Positions 15,060-23,818 of a DNA stretch of 40,826 bases are shown here, one piece after another (the stretch's first letter is position 1; the number at the start of each line of letters is the position of its first letter). The DNA comes from CAZDAM01 sp964503595 (GTDB taxonomy: Bacteria; Muiribacteriota; UBA6191). The position numbers and the translations under genes were made by a program. The notes under the pieces are model-generated. The model was not told the origin of the DNA. It saw only the letters and a list, made by a program, of their open reading frames with translations, and made no database searches. The stretch is from positions 1 through 40,826 of the forward strand of contig CAZDAM010000016.1 of the NCBI GenBank assembly GCA_964503595.1, given 5' to 3'.

Positions 15060-16033
15060 CAGCTCAGAAGTTGCGGAATTCTCCGCTCCAGAAGTTCCAG
15101 TTCTTCAAGAGAGTTGCCCATGTAGCAGAAAAGTTCGAGATCTTCTCTTTCAACACCACCACCCCTAAGAATCAGGGCCCGGGACCGGATTAGCTTGTAA
15201 AGCCGGATCAGACGCCGATCTGACAGGCTGACATCAAAATCATGGCGCAGAGTTCTGGCAATGCGCTGAAAGTCCTTCTGGAGCATCGCCGGAAAGTAAG
15301 GATCCTCGCCAGTCTCTCCCATCACCCGAAACGAGTGCACCAGATGGCGGTTCAAAACAGCCAGTTCCAGAAGGTTCAATCCGGCGTCTCCACTGGCCCG
15401 GTCTTTTTTGCGGTGGGCCACTTCAGAACGAAGTCCGGCCTGCAACAGATCCGTCCAGCGATCTTCAGGAACCGGTTTGACCGGAATCTTCAGAATAAAG
15501 CGATCCTTGAGGGCATCCAGATCCAAGCTCTGGGGAATCTCATTGGAAGCTCCAGCCACAATACGGGCTTTCACTGCGACCGGCCTTCCATCCTGATAGA
15601 ATTTTCTTTCGTTCAGAACCGTCAGAAGCGTATTCAGAATCGCGGAGTTCGCCTTGAAAATTTCATCCAGAAAAACTACGGATGCTTCCGGGAGTTTGCC
15701 TCCGGTACGCCGGATATAGGCCCCTTCCTTCATGCGGGCCAGATCCAGAGGCCCCAGGATTTCTGAGGGCTCGGTGAATTTGGTGAGCATGTATTCAAAA
15801 TAATCCTCATCGGGAACACCAAGCCCGGCTCGAAAACGTGTAATCAGATCCGATTTGGCCGTACCCGGGGGACCGACAAACAGAATCGGCTCTTCGGCCA
15901 CAGCGGCCATCAGAAGAAGGTCTACCTCCTGCTGGCGACTGACAAAATGGGAGGAGAGCCAGAATCGAAAATTCTTGAGATGCTCAAGGGCCTTCTCTGT
16001 GCTGATTTGCTTGTCTTGGGAAATTTCCTGCAT
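15059..16033 (-). CDS. MoxR/RavA-family AAA+ ATPase
   Basis: 324 residues. Walker A GPPGTAKS at 54-61, Walker B VVFLDE at 119-124, sensor 1 in GASNEIP (Asn164) and a DALKDRF arginine-finger region at 173-179 define an active MoxR-type AAA+ ATPase; SEILGPLDL and RRTGGKLPEA are typical of the family. MoxR proteins act as chaperone-like remodelers of partner complexes, often with a vWA protein. The start at 16033 has AGAGGTGA a few bases upstream; the longer frame would overlap the large upstream gene. It lies 17 bases after that gene and overlaps the next. Confidence 0.9.
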   Translation of the reverse strand: MQEISQDKQISTEKALEHLKNFRFWLSSHFVSRQQEVDLLLMAAVAEEPILFVGPPGTAKSDLITRFRAGLGVPDEDYFEYMLTKFTEPSEILGPLDLARMKEGAYIRRTGGKLPEASVVFLDEIFKANSAILNTLLTVLNERKFYQDGRPVAVKARIVAGASNEIPQSLDLDALKDRFILKIPVKPVPEDRWTDLLQAGLRSEVAHRKKDRASGDAGLNLLELAVLNRHLVHSFRVMGETGEDPYFPAMLQKDFQRIARTLRHDFDVSLSDRRLIRLYKLIRSRALILRGGGVEREDLELFCYMGNSLEELELLERRIPQLLS

Positions 16034-16050
16034 GACATTCACCTCTGGAA

Positions 16051-19000
16051 TCAGGCTCCCAGAATCTCCTGGCATCGCCGGCCAATACCTGATTTGATAC
16101 GGGTTTCCAGCCAGAGCTGCAACTGGCGGGTTTCTGGACTTACCTGCTCTGTGATCCTCTGGGTCTGCATGGCCGGAGCATACAGAAATTCAAGGAACAG
16201 AGCCCTGGACAGGATCACATGGCTCTGGGAAATTGACAGCCGGTCCTCAATCTCAGCGAACCGGTTCGTCAGAAGTCCTGCCAGTCCGATCCGGTAGCGG
16301 CCTCCGGCCAGAAGACCTGCTCTTAGCAGGATCAGAAATGTTTTCAATGCTTCCTGGGGAGGAAGAGCCCTGGCAAGGTAGAGCTCCACGGCCCGGCCCA
16401 AAGCCCTGAGACATTCCTTTTCCTGACCCATCTTTTCTTTCAGACAGGCAATCAGGGCCAGACAGCGCTGTGTAGCCGGATCTTCTCCGCTCAAGGGTCT
16501 CTCCATCAGGCCCAGAACCTCCTGAGCAACCTGAGGATTGAACAGATTCTCAAAGTCCTCCATCAAAGGCAGAAGCATGTTTTCCAGAGCCTGGGACTCT
16601 CCGGGCTTCATGCCACGAAGAAGATTCATCAATCCCTGCTGGGAGGAATGCAGGATATCCTCACGTTCAAAAAGACGGGCTACGGCAATCAGTCTTCCCA
16701 GAACCAGCCCCTGCTGAGCCGGATGCAGAAGCTGTCTCCAGCCACGATCCAGATTCTCCAGAACCATCCGGGATTCTTCCCGTCCCAGTCTGGGCAAAAC
16801 TCTTAAAACCATGGACCAGAGTGAAGTTCTTCGAAACGAAAGTCTCTCTTCTCCACCTTCAGACCGATTGACTTCCCTCATCAGGCGTGGAATTTCATCA
16901 GCCAGAACTTCCGGGCTTCGCCTCTTCAGATGATAGAACTCTTCTTTCAGGGAATTGGATTCTTCCTGTACCTGCTCCACTTTCTGCAGCATCAGGGATT
17001 TAGAGCGCAGAAGTTCAGCCTTGTAGGCCAGGGAAGGAGGGAGTGGTTCCATATCAAGCAGTAAGGCGGAATCATTGAGTTCCTCATCACGATACTGCTT
17101 GCCTCTGGTGATATACATTCCGGCAATCACTCTGAGGAGAGAATCATTCCTGCCTTCCGTGCTCACCCAGTTGCGTGCCCGGGAAAACAGTCCTCCCCCC
17201 TGGGAGGCCGAACCTTTCATACAAAGGCTTAAACCCCGGACAAGATCCAGAAAAAATGCCTCTACTCCAGCAAGCTTTCCGGATGAAGCCAGACTTTCCC
17301 CCATTTCGTTGAGCTCTTCTTCCAGTTGTCTGGAATTGGCGGGATCCTTCTGAATGAACTCCGGAAAGCAACCTTCCTTCTGGGCACCACTTTCAAAAAG
17401 CCGTGCCAGAATCTGATCCCGGAGTTTCAAAACCGAATACTCTTCAACCCCGAAGACCCTTGAACCGGCCAGCATCAGAGTCATGACCCGCACCGGGCTA
17501 AGGCTGGAAGACTCATTCTCCAGGGAGCGGTACCAGTTGGATCTCAAGGCATGATCAGAGAAGTACTGCTCCGGAGGGCTCCGGAAAAAGGCAAATCCAA
17601 GATTCTGCAATTCTTCGGCATTCCAGACCCCTGCCTTACTGATAAGATGCTCAAGAGTTTCCTGAAAGTCGACCCCCAGAAGCTCAAACCACCAGGGACT
17701 TACCATGGCCAGTTCAAAGCCTTCACTTCCACCCTGAAGCCAGGCCAGCTCGGCCGAAAGAACCGCCTGTTCCGGATGTTCCAGTGCATGTTGAGCACGG
17801 GACAGACGCGCCCATGTTTCAGCCTGAGGCTTTTCGGGGGCTCCACGAATGATTTCCATGGCCTCCCGGCTTTTCCTGCGGGCTTCTTCCTGACCCCACT
17901 GCTGAAGGTCTTCCTCTGTTTCCTGACTGGGTCTAACCGCATCCACAGCCTCATCCAGATGAGGTTCTTCTTCAAGATTCACAGCATCAGGTTCAGCAGG
18001 CCCGCCAGAGGATGCCCCCGGGCCCTCATTCCGGGAAAAACCAGCCAGATCCAGCTGCTTCAGATCATAGATTTCGAGAATCGGATCCTTTAACTCAATC
18101 CGGAGCGGATCCGCCTCAAGGCTTTCCCGCCGATCGACAAACTCTGCTTGAATCAGCTGGTCCAGACCGACAAAGGCAAGACTCTCCAGAGATTCACAGA
18201 CTACTTTCAGATCTTCATCTTCATCCAGAAGAATCAGAAGACCTGGCCTGGCATCAAAGATTTTTTTGACTTCCGAAGCCGGCAGGGCAGGACGTAATGA
18301 AAGACCCTTACGCAGGTAGACCATGCCATCCGAGTGAGGAAATTCGACAAAACTCCGGTGAGGCAGAGGAGGAAGAATTCCTTTTTCCTCACGGACCCTT
18401 AAAAAGTATTCTCCCTGAAGTGTCCTGAGAACGGAATAGCCCTCTCTGGCCCTTGGAGGTAAATCCTGAATCCAGTCTTCAAGCTCGGCATATTGATCGG
18501 GGCGATACTGGACCATGGAAACTCTGTGTTCTTCAGAAGAAACCGGCAGAAAGGAAAGCCTGAGAGTGAACTGGTAGCTGTCCACCAGAGGAGAGATGAT
18601 CTCCTGATGGCCGTCATAGAACCACTGAACCCCTTCAAAACCATGACGAAATCCGGATAGACCAATCTGCATCATGCCCGAAGAAGCCAGGACAATCACC
18701 TTGTCTTCCGGAGCCTGCAAACTGTCTCCGGCAGGATGAAAATAGCCTCTTGGATGCAGAACACCCGTGTTTTCCGGTCTCCAGAAAGATTCGGCCTGAC
18801 AGTCTTCCTCCAGAATTTCCGCAAGCATGCCCAAGCCTCCCGGAACCTGAAGCAGAACCCTTTCTTCCTTCAGAATGCTTCTGGCAATCTGAAACTGCTC
18901 AAAATTCAGGCAATGACGGACAGCATCCGGGTATTTTTCCAGCGGCAACAAAAACCAGTATCCCCCACTGACCCGTCCAGACCAGGGTGCGGGTTGAAGA

Positions 19001-19278
19001 GCCTGCCAGAACTCAAGAAATCCACTGGTTTCCTGAAGGGAAATGGCTTCCTGCGGCAGAATCACCCGACCTTCTGAAATGACCGCCTTCTGAGGATTCT
19101 GGTTCAGGCTTTCCTGCGGCAGACCTTCCAGAACCCCATCCTCAACCAGAATCAGCCAGCGGCTTTCCGAAAGAGAAAAGCCAAGGGCCTGCCGGCTCAT
19201 GGCTTCTGGCCGAAAACGCAGAATGCGGCGAAGGGCCTTCTGAAGACCTGCCTGACTGGAAAACTCAAGAGCCAGCAT
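16051..19278 (-). CDS. Large two-part protein in the MoxR-FtsH operon
   Basis: 1075 residues; family not recognised. The first 420 or so are mixed alpha/beta, rich in strands (for example SGGYWFLLPLEKYP and MVQYRPDQYAELEDW). Residues about 425-480 form an acidic, low-complexity linker. The remaining 600 are nearly all helical and look like TPR/solenoid repeats, with a coiled-coil-like stretch (LLRSKSLMLQKVEQVQEE). There is no signal peptide or membrane segment. Placed between an AAA+ protease module and moxR, it could be the target or effector of the MoxR pair, the place held by the variable third protein in MoxR-vWA ternary systems. That role is an inference. Confidence 0.6.
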   Translation of the reverse strand: MLALEFSSQAGLQKALRRILRFRPEAMSRQALGFSLSESRWLILVEDGVLEGLPQESLNQNPQKAVISEGRVILPQEAISLQETSGFLEFWQALQPAPWSGRVSGGYWFLLPLEKYPDAVRHCLNFEQFQIARSILKEERVLLQVPGGLGMLAEILEEDCQAESFWRPENTGVLHPRGYFHPAGDSLQAPEDKVIVLASSGMMQIGLSGFRHGFEGVQWFYDGHQEIISPLVDSYQFTLRLSFLPVSSEEHRVSMVQYRPDQYAELEDWIQDLPPRAREGYSVLRTLQGEYFLRVREEKGILPPLPHRSFVEFPHSDGMVYLRKGLSLRPALPASEVKKIFDARPGLLILLDEDEDLKVVCESLESLAFVGLDQLIQAEFVDRRESLEADPLRIELKDPILEIYDLKQLDLAGFSRNEGPGASSGGPAEPDAVNLEEEPHLDEAVDAVRPSQETEEDLQQWGQEEARRKSREAMEIIRGAPEKPQAETWARLSRAQHALEHPEQAVLSAELAWLQGGSEGFELAMVSPWWFELLGVDFQETLEHLISKAGVWNAEELQNLGFAFFRSPPEQYFSDHALRSNWYRSLENESSSLSPVRVMTLMLAGSRVFGVEEYSVLKLRDQILARLFESGAQKEGCFPEFIQKDPANSRQLEEELNEMGESLASSGKLAGVEAFFLDLVRGLSLCMKGSASQGGGLFSRARNWVSTEGRNDSLLRVIAGMYITRGKQYRDEELNDSALLLDMEPLPPSLAYKAELLRSKSLMLQKVEQVQEESNSLKEEFYHLKRRSPEVLADEIPRLMREVNRSEGGEERLSFRRTSLWSMVLRVLPRLGREESRMVLENLDRGWRQLLHPAQQGLVLGRLIAVARLFEREDILHSSQQGLMNLLRGMKPGESQALENMLLPLMEDFENLFNPQVAQEVLGLMERPLSGEDPATQRCLALIACLKEKMGQEKECLRALGRAVELYLARALPPQEALKTFLILLRAGLLAGGRYRIGLAGLLTNRFAEIEDRLSISQSHVILSRALFLEFLYAPAMQTQRITEQVSPETRQLQLWLETRIKSGIGRRCQEILGA

Positions 19279-19279
19279 T

Positions 19280-19537
19280 TCAGGCTTTCAGACGATCCGG
19301 TTCAGAAGTCTTTTCCGATGATTCCTCATCCCGGTTCTTGGCCGGAGTTTCCCGCTCCACTCCCAGCCCAAGCTTTTTGAGTTCTTCCGGCCCCATATTC
19401 TCAAGAAGTTTTCGAATCATGGCCTTGTGGTCTTCTTCATGTTCAAATGCCATGGCATCCGGGGAAGATTCATAGTCAATTTCCAGTTCCTGCTCTCCGG
19501 AAGACAGTCGTTTAAGCCTCAGAGTGAGCTGGGCCAT
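19280..19537 (-). CDS. Small acidic protein with an HEEDH motif
   Basis: 85 residues starting MAQLTLRLKRL. The start at 19537 has AAGGAG 6 bases upstream and overlaps the FtsH-like gene by 26 bases; the longer upstream frame is only a shadow of that gene. After an amphipathic beta start comes YESSPDAMAFEHEEDHKAM with clustered His and Glu, then a helix and a charged, disordered tail. No signal peptide is present. The HEEDH cluster could bind metal, but it does not match the HExxH protease pattern. It is 1 base from the next gene and is probably an adaptor or regulator of the two AAA+ machines; function unknown. Confidence 0.65.
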   Translation of the reverse strand: MAQLTLRLKRLSSGEQELEIDYESSPDAMAFEHEEDHKAMIRKLLENMGPEELKKLGLGVERETPAKNRDEESSEKTSEPDRLKA

Positions 19538-21623
19538 GAGCTTCTCCTTTTTCAACCTGGGCCAGATGAGGTCGAATGACACGCATGATTTCTTCTCCTT
19601 CAAGGCTGTTCTTCTCAAGAAGGGCCTTACCAAGAGCCTCAAGAGCCGCCTTGCGCTGACTCAGGATGCGGCGGGCTCCCTGACGGGCCCGCTCCAGTTC
19701 CTGCTCAATGGCCTGATCCCTCTTGAACATGGTTTCCGAGGAAAGCAGGGCATCGCTGTGAACCGTTCGAACCCCCATCTGCTCTGACATGCCAAGACGA
19801 GTCACCATGGCTTCAGCCACCTGATTCGCCCGTTCCAGATCATTCTCTGCCCCGGCAGAAATATCGCCAAAAATCAGCAGCTCGGCCTCCCGGCCACCCA
19901 TCAGAACCATCAGATCAGCTACAATTGATCGTTTCTGAATCACATGCTGATCTTCTCTTAAAGCCTGACGCACAAAACCAAGGGCATCCGAAAAATCCGA
20001 ATCAATACTGATCAGCTCTACCGGGCTCGCATGTTTCAGGGAAAGTGCCACCAGGGCATGGCCAGCTTCGTGATAGGCAATGACCTGACGCTCCCTGTCA
20101 TTGATTTTACGTGGTGGACGTCCCAGTCTCAGGGATTCACGCAGATGGGAAGTCTGAAGGGTGGACAGGTTTTCCCTCAGCATCAGACGTTTCAACCAGC
20201 GACAGATTGAATTCAGGTGATCTCCACTGTAGGGCTGCCCCGTCATTGGATCGGTTGTTTCTCCCGTTTTTCGGGCTAAAAAACCGATTTGCTCATCATC
20301 AAGTCCCAGTTTCAGCTTGCGGTTGTAAAGGGAAAGAATCGCGAGCCTGTCCCTTTCCTCAGGAACACCGATTGGAATCAGAAGCTCAAAGCGTCCCGGC
20401 CTGAGAAGGGCTGAATCCAGGGACTCTACAAAATTGGTCGTCCCTACGATAAAGACCAGTTCTTCCTTGCGAAACCCGTCCATTTCGGTCAAAAGCTGAT
20501 TGACCATGGAGTGCGATACATTTGTGGAGCCCTGAGCCTGACGGGAGGATGCAAAGGAATCCAGCTCGTCAAAAACAATGATGGAAGGAGCCGACTGCCT
20601 GGCCTTCAGAAAGACCTTGCGGATATTCTCCTCGGACTGGCCAAGCCACATGGATTTGAGTTCCGGGCCCGACACAATCTGAATTGTCGCATTCAAAGCC
20701 GTTGCCATCGCCTTGGCAAAAAAAGTCTTACCTGTCCCGGGAGGCCCAAAAAAGATGATTCCTCTGGGCAGAAGACTTTCCAGCTCTCTGGCCTCATCCT
20801 CATCCTGAATTTTTTCCCGGCGGCGCAAGAGACTCAAAAGCTCATTTTCAATCCGCTCCTTTACAGGAAGATACCCGGCAATATCTTCATGCAGACTGAC
20901 CTGGGGAAGCTCCATATCCGAACTGACTGTCATTTCACGAATCTGCCTTAAAACAGACTGGGCATTTTCCGGAAAGTCGAGACCGGAAAGCCGGGAAAGA
21001 ATCTGACGGATTCTTAAGGCATTCAGACCGGAAAGGTTTTTATAAAGGGAAATCAGTGGAAAATTATGGGGAAACTTACGCGCTTCCGCCTGAGTCATAA
21101 GGGACAAAAGCCGCTCCCGGTCAATTCCCATCAGCTCCCGTCTGATAGGAAACACATTTTCGACATTGCCCCCAAGCCTGAATGCCGGATCACAGAACCC
21201 CAGAAAAACAGCGCGGGGATTTTCGTAAAGAAGAGGGAGTATTTCACGGGCTTCCCCGGAAATGGTGTCATTCTGTCCGCTGGAAATCAGCAAATCCAGG
21301 TGGGGCAGGACCAGAATCCGGGTCGAATCGGCATTTCTGACCTGCTCACTGACTTCCTCCACCATACTGCGGATCAGCCCCTGGCCGGAGCGATCCGATG
21401 AGTTCTGGGCCGAGCGTCCGTCAATCCAGACCATCTGAAAACCCTGCTCCTTGAGGCGGGCTCTGAGCTCCATGTAGACAAAGGGCCCCAGCTGCTTGTC
21501 ACAACGCAGAAGAACCGACATGTTCTCACTGAGCTTGCGCGTGGCAAAGGCCAGATCCTCGCCGTAAGCCAGAGTCACGGCTTCCCGCTCAGAAATCGCT
21601 TCTGGATGAATCGTGGAAGTCAT
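19512..21623 (-). CDS. Soluble FtsH-like AAA+ M41 metalloprotease
   Basis: 703 residues with no transmembrane segment, unlike classical FtsH. Residues 1-235 look like a degenerate AAA domain (LLRCDKQLGPFVYMELRARL, ILVLPHLDLL). The second AAA+ domain is complete: Walker A GPPGTGKT 293-300, Walker B IIVFDELD 348-355, sensor 1 GTTN 394-397 and the RPGR fingers at 408-411. The C-terminal M41 domain has HEAGH at 518-522 and the third zinc ligand Asp595 in SAGAENDLERA. It should unfold and degrade cytosolic proteins using ATP and zinc. The ATG overlaps the preceding stop (ATGA). Substrates are unknown; the neighbouring proteins are plausible adaptors. Confidence 0.88.
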   Translation of the reverse strand: MTSTIHPEAISEREAVTLAYGEDLAFATRKLSENMSVLLRCDKQLGPFVYMELRARLKEQGFQMVWIDGRSAQNSSDRSGQGLIRSMVEEVSEQVRNADSTRILVLPHLDLLISSGQNDTISGEAREILPLLYENPRAVFLGFCDPAFRLGGNVENVFPIRRELMGIDRERLLSLMTQAEARKFPHNFPLISLYKNLSGLNALRIRQILSRLSGLDFPENAQSVLRQIREMTVSSDMELPQVSLHEDIAGYLPVKERIENELLSLLRRREKIQDEDEARELESLLPRGIIFFGPPGTGKTFFAKAMATALNATIQIVSGPELKSMWLGQSEENIRKVFLKARQSAPSIIVFDELDSFASSRQAQGSTNVSHSMVNQLLTEMDGFRKEELVFIVGTTNFVESLDSALLRPGRFELLIPIGVPEERDRLAILSLYNRKLKLGLDDEQIGFLARKTGETTDPMTGQPYSGDHLNSICRWLKRLMLRENLSTLQTSHLRESLRLGRPPRKINDRERQVIAYHEAGHALVALSLKHASPVELISIDSDFSDALGFVRQALREDQHVIQKRSIVADLMVLMGGREAELLIFGDISAGAENDLERANQVAEAMVTRLGMSEQMGVRTVHSDALLSSETMFKRDQAIEQELERARQGARRILSQRKAALEALGKALLEKNSLEGEEIMRVIRPHLAQVEKGEAHGPAHSEA

Positions 21624-22168
21624 ACTTTCACCCGGATGACCACCTCACCGTTCTGATCCTCAACGGTTTCAATTTCGCCCAGCCTGCCGGCTTTTTCAAT
21701 CAGGGCTTTTTTGTGCACCGCCTGCTGAATTTCCAGAAGCATCGATTCGAGCTCTTCATCGACCTTTTCCAGAATCGTCTCAAAGTGCTCGTCGAGCTTC
21801 TGGTTGATTTTCTGCTCCTGATGCATCAGTTCACTTTCCAGACGTTCGTCTGTAGCTCTCTTCTGATCTTCAATTTCTGTCGTAATCTCTCCATCTACTT
21901 CAGCCCGGATTCTTTCCCGGTGGCTGAGCCGAACCTCAAAGAGTCCCGAAGATTCATCCCAGATAAGATCAACATCCTGATCCCGACGCTTCATAGAAGT
22001 TGAGGAATCCCGTTCAAACTGATGGCTCTTCAGTTCCTCGCTGACTTCAGCCCGCATTCTTTCCGGAGAGAGAATCGGCAGGAGCTCAAGCCGATGTTTG
22101 CGACTCCTCCGGGTCTCTACGATCCTCTGGCGCACTCCCTTGACCCGCACCCGATATAACTGGCTCAT
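21620..22168 (-). CDS. Coiled-coil protein of unknown function preceding the FtsH-like protease
   Basis: 182 residues. The N-terminus is strongly basic (YRVRVKGVRQRIVETRRSRK), the centre is charged and helical (about 85-150, probably a coiled coil), and the C-terminus ends in short strands (GEIETVEDQNGEVVIRVKV). No enzyme motif or signal is seen. The ATG at 22168 has GGAGGT 4 bases upstream, so it is preferred even though it overlaps the upstream gene by 83 bases; the next Met (22060) has a poor ribosome-binding site. The stop overlaps the protease ATG. It may be an adaptor or inhibitor of the protease. Confidence 0.65.
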   Translation of the reverse strand: MSQLYRVRVKGVRQRIVETRRSRKHRLELLPILSPERMRAEVSEELKSHQFERDSSTSMKRRDQDVDLIWDESSGLFEVRLSHRERIRAEVDGEITTEIEDQKRATDERLESELMHQEQKINQKLDEHFETILEKVDEELESMLLEIQQAVHKKALIEKAGRLGEIETVEDQNGEVVIRVKV

Positions 22169-23216
22169 CGTACCTCCGAAGTTCCGGCTCCACCTGAGGA
22201 ATCAAATCTGCAAGAAACCGGTCGTAGAGCTTCAGCTGGCAGGATACCAGTTCATAATTCTCATCCACAAAGGAGATCCCTCTGAGTTTTCTTTCAAATC
22301 GATCCAGGGCCTCAAAAATCATTCTGAAGGAAGTCCCAATTTCCAGACGGAAATTCTGGGCTTCCTTCTCCCGGAGCATATAGATTCTTTCTGGCTTGGG
22401 CCAATAGCGTTCCACACGCAAATCTCCATATTCAATCATGGTTTGCAGAAGACGAATCATCGATGCCGTCAGGGTAAATCCCTTCGGATCGTCAGCCATG
22501 AAATTCAGGTTGGAAACCAGAAGCCCGGAAAGGTTCTGCAGGCTTTCCGCCATTCCTTCGGTATTGTGCCGCCGAAGCTCCAGCCAACTTCGGATCATGG
22601 TCCAGTTCTGAACCATTCCCAGGGGGGTCGCAGCCACATAAGCCATTTCAAGCCATCCCGGACGACTGGCTCCTCCTGGATTCTGACCGAAACCAAGCAG
22701 GAAGGGAAAACCAAGCGGTCCCCACAGATGACGGGTCTGATCCAGATAGCGAAACTGTCCGGCATGCAGGTAGTCCTGCACCATTAAAAAGGCAAACAGC
22801 CGACTGCCCGGTCCCAGATGAAGGCCCTTGGTCCGGCCTTCTGTGGCAGCTTCTGATCTCAGACCAGGCGAAACCGCATCACTGAAGCGGGCCAAAAATT
22901 CGAAAAAACCGGAATCGATCTGAAGCGGGTAACCCACTTCCTCGAAACGGCAGATCTGCCATCCGCTCCCATCCCCTGACGGAAGCAGCCTGCGGGCAGA
23001 GCCTCCATTCTGCATCAGGGACTGGGCCAGCCAGTTTTTCATCAGAATAGTAAAAGCATCTGCGAAAGTAGAGGACAGACGACTCCCCAAACGCCGAAAC
23101 GTTGCCCCTGAATAAAGCTGAGAAAAGGGTTCATACTGCCGGTTCTTGAGCCGGTAAAGCCCTCTTAGTGCATCGTACTCTTCTGAGGTTACAAAATGAC
23201 GGCCGACTTCAATCAT
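22086..23216 (-). CDS. Unknown protein in the MoxR-FtsH operon
   Basis: 376 residues, not recognised. Mostly helical, with no signal peptide or clear membrane helix; it contains several Gly/Pro-rich turns (LHLGPGSRLFAFL, LGFGQNPGGASRPGW). The C-terminal 30 residues (from RRYDEPVISGAGQG onward) are probably disordered and overlap the next gene in another frame. The ATG at 23216 overlaps the radical SAM stop (ATGA), so the two proteins should be made together. Because it directly follows a radical SAM activase, it is a candidate substrate of it, though it lacks the RVxGY-like C-terminal loop of glycyl-radical enzymes. Confidence 0.6.
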   Translation of the reverse strand: MIEVGRHFVTSEEYDALRGLYRLKNRQYEPFSQLYSGATFRRLGSRLSSTFADAFTILMKNWLAQSLMQNGGSARRLLPSGDGSGWQICRFEEVGYPLQIDSGFFEFLARFSDAVSPGLRSEAATEGRTKGLHLGPGSRLFAFLMVQDYLHAGQFRYLDQTRHLWGPLGFPFLLGFGQNPGGASRPGWLEMAYVAATPLGMVQNWTMIRSWLELRRHNTEGMAESLQNLSGLLVSNLNFMADDPKGFTLTASMIRLLQTMIEYGDLRVERYWPKPERIYMLREKEAQNFRLEIGTSFRMIFEALDRFERKLRGISFVDENYELVSCQLKLYDRFLADLIPQVEPELRRYDEPVISGAGQGSAPEDRRDPEESQTSA

Positions 23217-23818
23217 GCTTCATCATCCAGACAGACTGGAAATCCAAGCACAGAAAGTCCCTCTTTTCCCAGACGAAATTCAGCATAGTTGGGCTTTTGA
23301 AAATCGGGATGATCCGCTCTGATCCTTGTGCTTAGGAAATGGATCCTCTGATTGGAAGAACCTACAAAGCGACGGGTGGTTTCTTTGAGCTTATGGACAT
23401 ATGGCCCATCCACCAGAATATCCACAAATTCGAGCACCCCCTGTTTTTCCGGGCAGTTCTGAATATGGGCGAGACTGTACCCTGAATAGACCATGACGTT
23501 GAGGGATGAATGCCGGGCAAGGGTTTTCAGAAACGCTTCCAGAGCCTGGGGCTGATCCAGGGGCTCCCCTCCAAGAATGGAAATGCCTTCGATGTCAGAT
23601 GAGATCCTTTCCAGCAAAGTCAGAGCATACTCTTCAGGATCGTTGGCCTGCTTCGGATCTCTTTCAAAAAAATGAGGATTGCAGCAACCCTCACAACGAA
23701 TGCGGCAGCCCGCAACCCAGACAGCACAGCGCCTGCCAGGACCTTCCAGATCGGTATCAAGAACTTCATCCCCGATATACAGAGATTCAGCGAATTTCGG
23801 GAGATCCGGCAAAGACAT
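23213..23818 (-). CDS. NrdG-like radical SAM activating protein
   Basis: 201 residues. The cluster motif CRIRCEGC (Cys38, Cys42, Cys45) is CxxxCxxC, and ILGGEPLDQP (81-90) is the SAM-binding GGE motif; VDILVDGPYV is typical of glycyl-radical activases such as NrdG. Such enzymes use a 4Fe-4S cluster and SAM to make a radical on a partner protein. No ribonucleotide reductase or other glycyl-radical enzyme is seen here, so the partner may be one of the operon's unknown proteins. The start overlaps the upstream 58-residue gene by 32 bases and has no good Shine-Dalgarno, which suggests coupled translation. Confidence 0.85.
   Translation of the reverse strand: MSLPDLPKFAESLYIGDEVLDTDLEGPGRRCAVWVAGCRIRCEGCCNPHFFERDPKQANDPEEYALTLLERISSDIEGISILGGEPLDQPQALEAFLKTLARHSSLNVMVYSGYSLAHIQNCPEKQGVLEFVDILVDGPYVHKLKETTRRFVGSSNQRIHFLSTRIRADHPDFQKPNYAEFRLGKEGLSVLGFPVCLDDEA

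Noticed and set aside
22098..22787. 229-residue plus-strand frame
   Set aside because: Antisense shadow of the 376- and 182-residue genes with no independent start signal.
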